A stretch of DNA of 64,000 nucleotides from Manduca sexta. Lineage: Eukaryota; Arthropoda; Insecta; Lepidoptera; Sphingidae. Below, piece after piece: positions 50,601 through 62,600 of this stretch. Under the pieces are notes generated by a model, which made no database searches, was not told where the DNA came from, and saw only the letters and a list, made by a program, of their open reading frames with translations. The DNA lies in assembly GCF_014839805.1 (NCBI RefSeq), contig NC_051121.1, forward strand, positions 5,873,116 through 5,937,115, given 5' to 3'. Within the stretch, counting starts at the first letter, position 1. Every line of letters starts with the position of its first letter. The translations under genes were made by a program, and so were the position numbers.

Positions 50601-53600
50601 TAGTGTGGGTACTAGTAAGACTTTAACCCGCTCAGTATAAGAAGTGGCTCGTATTCATCATTTGGTATAGTATACACAACTAGATTTTAATTACAAAACA
50701 AGCATTATCAGTTGTTACTAAACACATATTTGACAAAAAAATATGTCATAAAATTATCCTTAAAAAAAAGGATTTTTGGTCAAGTTACACTAATTACTCA
50801 CACCATTGTCTGTGTAGATTTTAACCTCAGCCTATCTTTTACCCTCCTGGACATGAATGCCAATGGTTGACAGAAGCCCTAAAGGAATGATTGACAGATA
50901 TTATAAAACCAAACAATCAAAAGGTAAATAAATTAACCAACAATTTAGGTACATTTTATAAGTTTTTTTATATGGATTTATAATTCTTGTTTTCCAGTAT
51001 CCAGTAGTCAATTTTATTGTCAATTGACGAAAGTCGAACTCTGTGTGATCTACATAGTATTTTTTGCTTACTACGTGTGTCCTATCTTTCCTTGTCACAG
51101 CTTTGTCATTTAAATCAACGAGAATTCTGTCTGATCATTTATAATTATTTATTACCTCTTCTACATAACCCATTTCTGTTTTTGTAATTCAAACCTATTG
51201 GTGTATAATACAAGGTTGGTTTTATTATTTACGTGTTGAAGCTAATTATTGCCATAATAATGCGAGATATTGTTTATTATGTAACAATGCCAAAGCCTCG
51301 AGCATGGTCTAGAGACCGTAGCGTTAAATCCCTGGTAGAAATCAAGGATATTATTATGCCTCTTTATTTATTTATGAACAGACAGTAAGAGTTACAGTAT
51401 TACTTATATTAAGGTTAGTACACAAGATGAAATAAAAAAGGTAAAGTGCACTGCTTTCGAATGTTGCTACAACATGCATTGGGAAAGGTAACAGTAACAA
51501 ATTTATTGAGAGAGGTTTATATAACGTCGTGCAAAGAGTATTGATATATTGTGTGGCAACCTCAGTACATCGTGGTGTTTGCTTAAAAGCAGTTTGAATA
51601 TGGAATCTCCTTGTAAAATGATATGGTGAGTATTAGAACGACAATGAAGTCATTATTTTTAATAATAATAATAATACTTTATTGCAAACCCATGATGTTT
51701 AAAAAATACTTAATACAAAAAACTTGTGAGGTCCCCTCTAGTTAGACATCAGCCTGCTAGCCAGACTTATAATAATGGAGCCCTTACACGAGGCAACTCT
51801 AGCAATAAAGAACGCGGTGCGATAAACCTATTTAAAATGCACATTACAATTGATTGTAATAATAATACGGTAGTACATGGTTCTAAACCAGCAATTCTAA
51901 TATAGTTTTATACAAATAGAAACATGAATGTCATTAAATTGTACATTCAGTCTAAGATGTTTTTATTACATAGATACGTTGGCCGAGCTCAAAATTGGCA
52001 AGAAGAAAGTAAGGTAATTGCCCGTCATTCACTTAGTCAACCTCCAACCACTGTCGCGGCTAGTCGGCTTACTAACTTTTAGTATTTTTATAAATAAAAT
52101 GCCATCCTGTGTTTTTAGACGATGTACAAAATATACTCTAACTGTGAATGAAAAAAACGTTTCATTTCATACGTTAGTTATAAGTACACTATTACCTTAT
52201 TTTTTAACTAATAAATGCATTTTATTCGACTGTCGTGGTGACGGCGGTCGACGCTCGGGACATATCAATGCGAGCTGTAACTGTCGATGTATATATATCC
52301 TTTTCTAACGAACGTATGCCTAATCTTTGTATTCCTTCTTCGAGCCAATTTGTAATTATATGTATAGGTATGTGACTATATAGTGAATAGTGCGCCGCTT
52401 TTATGTGCAATTTTGTTAGTCTATGACGCGTCTATTTGTAAAACGTCATTGTATTCAGTGAATACTTTTCTCGCATTATCCACGGAAAGCCGACATGGTA
52501 AGCAAATGGCATAAACTCATTGGTATTTATGATGTTCTCCGACATAGATACATTGGTATCCGGTAGGCAACTTGGTTGTGCGTCTGGCATTGCAAGGTCC
52601 ATGGGCGCCGGATGCTGCTTACCAACAGGCGGATCACTTGCCTATTTACCTACTAAGACAATAAAAAAAACTTACCATACACCGACTTTTATTCACTTTA
52701 GTATTTCTTTTCATTTTGCACACACGACTGTTCCACTCAAAACGGTAAAGTAATACTAGTTGCTATCCGTTATGTAACTACTGACGGTTAATGACCGTAT
52801 CGTTCTACGTCATTCATTAACATAACCGCATATATAAACATTTTTTTTCATGTTAAAAAAATAATAATTAAAGGATAGCAGAGTTTAAAGATATAATAAT
52901 ATCAGTCCTGTATTATATACTGTCCCACTGTTGGGCACGGGTCTCCTCTACTACTGAGAGGGAATAGGTCTTAATCCACCACGCTGACCTAGTGCGACTT
53001 CACACACCCTCGAAAATTCCTAATAGAGAATTTCTCAGGTATGCAAGGTTTCCTCACGATGTTTTCCTTCACCGTTAAAGAAAGTTATAATTCACAAAGA
53101 ATACACGCATATTTTTTTTATAAAAACCAGAGGTGTGTGCCCTTGGGATTTGAACCTCCGGACATTCATCTCGGCAGTTCGATCCACAACCAACTAGGCT
53201 ATCGCCGCTTTTTCTTAAAGATATAATAATGAACAAGAATCCTATACGGCCCGTTTTAAATAATTTGCTGGTGATAGGATATATTTTATATCGTCCCAGA
53301 TAGCGACCGCTGTACACAAGGTGTTAAAACCCGCCACAGTGTTCCACGCGCTGTGCCGCGTCCGAGATCACCCTATGTATATTGTATATCCGTTTCCAAC
53401 TGGCCGGCATAATTGTGTCAACTGCTAAGGGGTATTCATCTCTCGTCAGTCGACGTTCTATTGGACCCCACTTCATTTACCATCAGTGGGGCACTTTGTA
53501 GTGCTTGTATAAAAAAATGAAGATACTGTGGTAGACTTGCTGAATGTGATAAGATCGTATACTTAACGCATATAACTGCCGCAATAGGGGACCGGCCTGT

Positions 53601-56600
53601 GTTCGATTTTGTACATTATTCTATATGAAATGGTTGATAATACGAAAAAGAAACCCTCCTGCGAAAACTGCATTAAAATTGGTTAAAAAATGGGCCAGTA
53701 ATTCATATTTCAAATATTACTATGTGCCGAAGTGGGGGCGAAGTGGGGGCGAAGTGGGGATATCGCTTCATCTCTTTCTTTCGCACGCGTCGTAATGCCC
53801 GATGACGTCACACGTGGGTATTGCGCCTCTTTTCTGTTTCTTGTTACTTACCCCTTCTACCGAAATTAAAACACTTATAACTTGTTGATTTTTTACCGGA
53901 TTTAAATAATTCTTTCTGTGTTATAATTTATATAACGTAAATATTTGATACTAATAAAGAACAAAAATGAGTCCCGTCCCCTATTATGCAATAGGGCCTT
54001 CTAGTGTCAAAAGCATTTGGGCCATGCTATATCAGATGTTTTCTAAAATTTTACCAACATCATTTTTTTTATCTCATTTTTTAAACATAAGTTAAAATTC
54101 CAAAAGGATGTTGTAATTGTATGCCAGCGGATAAGTCTATATTGTTTTGTAAATATTGCATATTTTTCCATCAATAACCCGAGTCTCGCGAGCATTACAT
54201 CCATTGTATGCAGATGTCCAATTAAAATAAAATAATTTATTACTAATTATATATTTCAATTTATTACTTACGTAGACGATTAAAGTACATGATAACCTTG
54301 TTGGCGGTGGAACGGTCAGCCGAGACTATTTCTGTTGGTCAAAGCCCAAGGCCCATACCTCCGACTGTTCGAAGTGTGTATCGTCCGCTTTAATGATAAA
54401 GAATAACATTGTAAGGCAACATACGTGAGAATTCTACAATAGATTTTAAGAGTGTGTGAAGTCTGCCCACCCGCACTAGGCCATCGTGATGGACTAAACC
54501 CTAAAACATTCAGAGTAGTAGACAAGGCAAGTGTTCACAAGTTGGCAGTATATAATAAATAATAATAATATCAGCCCTGTAATATATACTGTCCCACGGC
54601 TGGACTCGGGCCTCCTCTACTACTGAGAGGGATTAGGCCTTAGTCCACCACGCTGGCCTAGTGCGAATTGGTAGACTTCACATATCCTCGAAATTCCTAT
54701 AGACATCTTCTTAGAAAAGTCAGAGGTGTGTGGCAGTGGACGATTCCCGGCTGAAATGATGATGATGATGATGATTCAAAACTGAAGAAATTGCTTATTA
54801 GAATTGAAATTGATTTAAAAATAACACTAATAGGAAGCTAATTTTTATCCCGGGGAAATATTTTCCCTCGAAAAAGATATCGCGCGGGCAGAACCGCAGG
54901 CAAAAATGTATAATATATTATTATATAAATGAATATAGTTGCACTTACAAGACATACACAAGGTCAAGACACATCATAACAATTATTATTACAATTAAAT
55001 GTTACTTATAAAACTATACTCATTTACTAACATTTCGCTGGCTCATTATGACAAGGTTCTATGTAATAATAAATATTTAAAAAATCCAATAATGCCGTGG
55101 TAAGTGGGAATTAATGTTTTATTGTATTTTGTGTATACGGCGAAGTCTTTTGCAGTGAACATTTTCAATTATTGCAAAAAACAAATAAAGGGGAACCATT
55201 ACGTAGTCTTTTCAAATTTTCACCAACATGAAAATGTTTAATAATTTTTTTTCCGATATAAGTAAAAATTAACATAGAACCTTGTAATAGTGAGCCAGCA
55301 ATTTGGTATTAGAAGTAAGATAAAAAAGGAAACAATGTGTAAAAAAGCAAACAAAGTGTAACACAAATGCAGCTCGGGCTGGTAGGTAAAGGGAAAAAAT
55401 ATACTTTACTTAAAACAACGTGAAGAACGTGTTGTCATGATTTCTTAATATTAGGTAGTAATACAACAAAATTGATATTTCAAAATTAAATCCTAGAATT
55501 TAAAGTCATATTTGGAATTCGATTTTGATCTTAAATGTAAAAAGAACCTAATTTGATGTTAATGTCAAAGTGAGTATTATGAAAACAAACGTGATGTTCG
55601 GTTTGCTTACGATAAGTTAGGTCTATTTTAGCATTGGAGACGAAAAGTGAGTTGTAGTCTAAAAATGCACTATTAAGAAATAAATATCGCAATTTTGAGT
55701 GTAAAAAACCTGTATTTATTCCAGTTTGATATCAAAACATCAAATTGTAATGTCTTAACTCAGAATTATAAGTCACTTCTCTATAAAACAGTTAAAGGCA
55801 AATCTATTTAAAGGCGACCTCAATAAACTAAGTTACTTGCAAAAAGGCTGGCGAGTTGTTTTTTATGAGCTTCTCAACTAAAAATAAGTGTGCGGGTCTA
55901 AGTTATACACTCAAGAGTGTAATATGAAATAATATTTTTTCTTATTAAGTTTGTATACAATAATATATAAGTTGTATATATAAGTTTATCTTGATCGATG
56001 CCTCGATATAATCGTAACATACGACATAGCTTTAAAACAAGAATCAAAAATATCTTTGGGCCTTGTGTTCTTAAGGTTTAAAATGCTAAAGCCATAGCTC
56101 AAAGAAAAACATTGTGAAATTACAAATCAGACATTTTTTTTGTAGAGGCACTTGAAAATTTAAATTGTCGACTGATGACAAATGGTTGACAGTCGACGCC
56201 AGTACCGCAGGGTTAGTAAATAATTCGGAACTCCAAATTACGTTTCAAACTTCTCACTTCTTCTATTTCAGAAACTCACTTTCATAGTAGTTTAGTGATA
56301 GGAAGTTGACATTTGCGGGACGCATTATATTGCTTTATTTATTCCACTTATATTACATAACCACGAGGTACACGTGCAGTTATGCCGTAGGTATTACCTA
56401 CCAATCAATCTTTAAATGGAGCTCGATAAACGGAAACAAAGAATAAATAGTCAATTTTACTTTCCACCGCTTCTAACTTGACACACACGCGACAGAGTGA
56501 GCCAGAAACCTCTCTGGAGACCATAAATCAATGGTGCAGATGTAACCGGAGTCTATGCCGCTAATTTACAGAATATACTATATATATAAGTATATATTAC

Positions 56601-59600
56601 GCCTGTTTATCGGAGGCGTTACCGAATACATTACGCGAGGGATGCCATATGACGCTATGTGGCGCTGATTACTATATGTGCTGGAATCTTGTTTATGTTT
56701 GTATACCTTTGTTTGGACTGAAAGAAGCATTATTTCGTAGCACAGCAAAAGATGGGAAGTACATTTCGTTGACTTACGATTACAAGGTTCTATATTATTT
56801 TTTGCATAAATTTAATTATATATATATAACATTATTCTATGATTTTTTAGTATAACTTTGCAGAAATCTCGAAACATAAATAGAAGAGAACCATGATTTA
56901 TTGTCTTTTCAAATTTGTATCTACACGAAAATTTGCAATAATTTTTTTCTGACATATTTAATAATTAACACAGGTTCTTGCATGAACCAGCGAAATATCA
57001 AAAGAAGAAACTTATGTTGCTCGACTGTCAGAATTATGCCGGCCTATCTAATTACATTAAACCTAGTATTTTTTTAAAACAGATCCGATAATGTTCTAGA
57101 ATAACATAGAAAATTCACTTCCTGTTAAGTTCACCCGAGCAAAGCCACGAGCAACACCTATTCTCAAATACACTTCTTGGTTACATAAACCCAAAGACAT
57201 TAAACTTTATAGTTAGTATAGACTGGACGTCAGAGCCAAATTTTTACTCCAAAAGTTATTACCAATTGATAATAAGTCGCTCTTATTTGAAATTCCCGGA
57301 TAAGAGCGTCCTTAGATATTTATACAAAAATACTAACAGAAAATATTTTAAAATTCGAATTAAAAATGTGCAAATCATGAAATGAAAAAAAAAAGAAGTA
57401 TTTTACATTAATGTTTTGCTATTTCACGGTAGATCGAGTAACCATCATATAAGCGTAAAATTTTTGTATGACAATCTCCCCAATGTCCTCTCTATATAAT
57501 CTTAAAACTCTTTGCATAAAACACAAATTAAAAAAAAGAACACTTCAATGTGTGTTCATTGAAGTGTTCTTTTTTAAAATTTATGCTTTAAAAATTCACT
57601 GCCCTAAAATATTTTATACTTGCCGTTTGTTAATGAAACGAAACGCGATAAAAATAACCAAGTATTTTGAGCAACCGCACTTTGACAAGTATTTCGGTGC
57701 TCATTTTAATGTTTTACCAAGGTATTTTACGTTTACGTTATAATTAGCTCGCAGTGCCATAATACTTTGAAAATATTCTAATCAAATTAAAATACAGGTC
57801 ATTTTACTGTGGAACTGTGCGGTTTTTTTACTTTATTTATAAGACGAATACCTATAGTCCTCTGCACACTAGAATAAAAATAAATATTACATACTTACAA
57901 CTTTTTTTTTACTGTTTAAAGACAAAACAGCCAGTTATACAAGCTCAATATCTTGTTTCTACATCCGTAAATAAACCTTATTTTTTTTTAAATATAAAAA
58001 CCTTTTATGTAGTTTCCTTTAAGAACTGCACACCGGATACATAAACTGGATGAACTAGTGTCCTCAAACTGGACTAGACGTTACATAGCTGCAATTTTAT
58101 CGTGAATCATTCATCTATCGAGTGTCCTCGGGGATTTCGCTTGAGCAAACTAAGAACGGGGCCACTTAAAGCCTCCATCATGGCGGTATCACTGAAATGC
58201 GTTTCAATTTATAAGAATGTTCTAAAATTGAATTTTTGAATTTTCAATTTTTAAACTTCGAATGATGGAAATAACTGGCAGTCTATTGCATTTTTAGAAT
58301 GCCTGTCCAGCTATGTGGAGCAATTAAATATGAACAAAGAGAATTTTATTAAATACGGAAGGATGGATACATTTAGAGCAGTCCTATTACTGTACAATAG
58401 GATTTTTTATTTTGTATTTATACTTCTATACTATTATATAAAGCTTAAGAGCTCTTTTGTTTGACTGAACCGCTTATTGCAGGCACTACTGGTTTGAATT
58501 GAAAGTGTTGGATAGCACATTTATCAAGAAAGGCTATAGGCTATATAACATTACGCTATGACCAATGGGGGCAAAGCATCAATGCATAGTGTTGCAAAAA
58601 CGGAAAAAATGTTAAAGTAATGCAACAAACATGTCTGACGGAATTGTTCCTCTTAAGAAGTTAAAAAAAAATATTTTAAAGCAATGTCCCCCGCCGCATC
58701 TGTCTGCCTATTTTAACGCGATAAACTCAAAAACGGATTTCAATGAAATTTAGCAGAGAGGTAATTAAGACCCTATGAAGGACATAGACTACATTTTATC
58801 TTGGAAAAAAAACTATAATAGAAAACTTTTACCCGCAGGCGAAGCCGCGAGCAAAACGTAGTGACAATATAAAAGAAAACATTTTGCAAGATTCATTTTA
58901 TTTCTTACACCGCCCTAAAATCCGTAGCCCTGATTAACTACCCCTATATGAAAAACTTCAAAGAACCTCTTATCGTACTGGAATTTCCTTCGCATTTCAT
59001 TTAATTATTCTCTTACTTTTATTTTATGCGTTACAGAATCCAAGTACTGATAATTAAACATCTCATACCCACTTTTAAAATTCCGCCCGAGGTCAAAAGG
59101 CGAATGAAAAAAGTGCCCGAACGCCCATTTTGTACTTGAAAATTTATTTTCAAAGTCCTCAAGTCAACGACTCTCAAAACCTGCAAAGATGATGTCGACC
59201 CGACATCATCTTTGCAGGTTTTGAGAGTCGGTAGTATTAATGGAAACTTAACAAGAAGGTTTTAAAAATAAAAGCTTATTTTTTTTACGAACGAGGGGTT
59301 TTAAAAATGTTTTCCATTTAAGCCTCTTTTGGTTTTATATTAATAGTAGTTTAAAAGAAAATGTAAAAAAGAGAAAATAACAACGGGGCCATTAAAAATA
59401 ATATAATTTAATCAATTGTTGATATTATCAACCGCAGGATGTCGATTGGTGAACATAAGCCTCCCCCAAAGATTTCCATATTAATAATAAATATATTAAA
59501 CATTATTATATATCCAGTAATTTACTAAGTAGCAAACTAGGATTAAGCGGCGATAGCATAGTTGGGTGTGGAACGGACTGCTGAGGCGAATTTCCGCAGG

Positions 59601-62600
59601 CTCAAATGAATCATGTATATATTCTTTGTGAATTGCTTTAACGGTGAAGGAAAACATCGCGAGGAAACCTGCATACCTGAGAAATTCTCTATAGGAATTT
59701 TCGAGGGTGTGTGAAGTCTATCAATCCGCACTAGGCCAGCGTGGTGGACTAAGGCCTTCTCCCTCTCAGTAGTTGAGGAGGCCCGTGCCCAACAGTGGGA
59801 CAGTATATAATAACGGGTGGATATTATTATTATCTTAATATACTAGGTAAGTTATTTAACATTTTGTTGTAAACCTACGTACTTGTTTACAAATTTACCT
59901 CTTCGTTATCAAGAATTATAACAATTTCAGACAATTTCAAAAAAACAATTTCAGTTTAATTATCTAACCCAATATACACCAAAAATTAGACTACTAGATT
60001 TGTTACTGTAAATGATAGTTTTTACGGGATGTACGGATACTAAATATTTAATTGTAAGGCAATTTACTTTAACCTATTTACCAGCGGAATGTTTGCCCGC
60101 AAACATGACAGCTACATGACATTACGCGTGACACGGGAATATAATCTTATTATGTAATATATAATAAGGGGTTAATGGGTTAATTAATGTCAAGTTTGTT
60201 ATAATTAGTAAAAATTTTTAAGACTTTTCGATCTTTATGTTTTCGGGTGATCCAGTATCTGGCAAAAGTTATATAATGCTGATAAAGAATTGCCTGTGAA
60301 ATTAAATCAACATTACCTTTATCAATAGAGAGCTATAGCAAGCCACGGCGAGACTTCCCGAAAGATTCCCAGACCAACTTGTTAGAAACGGCCTGCAGCA
60401 ACCTGTACCCCTATGCTGTAACATAGAACAAACAAACACTCATCAAGTATAGCCCGAAGGGATAGGTAGTGGTAACCAGGTAACTCTCTTCCTACCAAGT
60501 GATTCGTCCCATGATGTGATAGGGGGTGAATGTCATACCCGGAAAAAATTCTAGTCTCCGGGTTGATATTGAACAAAAATCTCAAACATCTCTGTCCGAC
60601 TCAGGATTCGAACCCAGGACCCCAGAGCAGTGGTCGTACCGTGCATTCAATACAACTAATCCCCGAGGCAGTTTTTTTATAGAACTAATGAAAAAGACAA
60701 TGATAACCTCTATATTCGATTAGTTTGAAAGAAAACTGCCTTGTAAGCCCTTGAACACACAATATTGTATTACCTATTCTTACTAAAAACAAAAGGTATT
60801 GATCCATCATTTATCGTGTACACTTTGCTTAACCGGTGGTATGTCACATTTTCCCTCTTATTTCCTAATAATGCGTATATACATTATAATCTTTTCTTAC
60901 GTGCTTCTATATTGAATTGGGAGGAAACGCCGCATCAATAGGGTTGGCTCATAATTGTCCCCTTTTATAATGTCTTGTTAAAGAAGTCGATGGGAATTTT
61001 GCGTTTTTCTTTATTGCTTTGAATGGCGAGACGAACTTGTCGTTCGCCTGATGGTAAGCCATACGACCGCCCCTAAACAGTAGAAACACCATCCAACACC
61101 TTGAATTACAAAGTAATGTTTGTGATTCCACTGCGCTTGTCAATCTGAAACATTTATTTGTTTTAAATAAACATTTATCATCATCTTTTGAACAATATCT
61201 TTAGAGGACATGAGATTTTAAGTCTTATTATGTCCAGTAGTTACACTGGCTACAATGTTCTTCAAACCGGAACACAACAGTGACTACACACTGCTGCTTG
61301 ACGACAGAAATAGACTCGTTACCCGTACAGTTATATATATAAATTTCGATCTAAATATCAATAAAAAATATTTTTAATTTTACACGCTCTAATGCCAAAA
61401 CGACTACTCGAAGAGAGCCATTTGTAGCGGCAACATCACACTTTCACTCAGAAATAACCCACGTACGCATGATATTCGCAGTAAACAACAAACTTATAAA
61501 AATCTAATAACTAAAACCGGGACTTTTTGTAAAAATATCTATTATTTAAGAATTATTTTTGACACAATGTTAGCAAAGGTAAAGACGAGTATGTGATTTA
61601 ATTTAGTAACGCAATGTCGATATTACCTTGTACAATACCGGATTGTTATTTTTATAATGTACGTCAAAAAGGAATATCGCAAAAATAATCGAGAAAGCGA
61701 CAGTTGGTAACTTAACGCTAACTAGACGTCTCAAATGAACCCTTATCATTCAAATCAGAGCAATCAATTTGACATCACGTCAATATTTAAATATAAATTT
61801 TGCATTACGAATTATTTTCTCAATTTGTCAACCCTGCTCAAACGCCCAAACAAACATCCGGGAATTACACCCACCGTATATCAACTTTATCCCATTGCCA
61901 TAAAGTGTGTTTTAGTTTGACATCACAAACGGGGGTACAATGGCCATACAGCGGTTGGATTACATCAACCTTATGCTCTTACAATATGATTCAATTTAGA
62001 CCAGCACGGGATGTAGACACGGTGAATGTAATCCCAATCCTGTTTGCTTAGTGAAATAACCTTCTGTAGTGAATGATGATACGATTTGTGACGTGGAATA
62101 ATGCAGAGGCGTTGACAATCGGCAGCTGAATACTAAGGAGTGTAGATAACACCTCATATGTTACCTAAGCCGATATGGAACAATGGACAATGAACAATAT
62201 AATAACAATACACAAACTTATGGTGGTAGGAAATATTTTACATCCGCATGCATAGCGACCACTTACACGAGATGTTAAAACCTGGGCCCTTATTCTGTAT
62301 GATAGTGAAATCGCGTAACGCGGCCGTGTCACGTTATCTTCGAGAAATGTGTGTGGAATGGTATTCTGTAAGCCAAATTTCTATAGTACTAAACATGATG
62401 GGTTGTGTTATATGCTTGTTACACACTGTCAAAATAACGTGCGGGATAGAGAACAAGGCCCCTGTTATAGAGGCTAAAGAAAGTGTGTAGCGTTCCGGGA
62501 TCAGCCTGTGTATATCCGATTCTAACAGGCATGATTGTGTCGACTGCCGAGAGGTAATCATCTCTTGTTAGTCGACATTTTAAGACTCGGTTCCATTTAC

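Noticed and set aside
57468..58044. Two + strand open frames of 75-91 codons
   Set aside because: They are AT-rich, the first spans the perfect hairpin and the edge of a repeat, and neither has splice sites or a protein-like composition.
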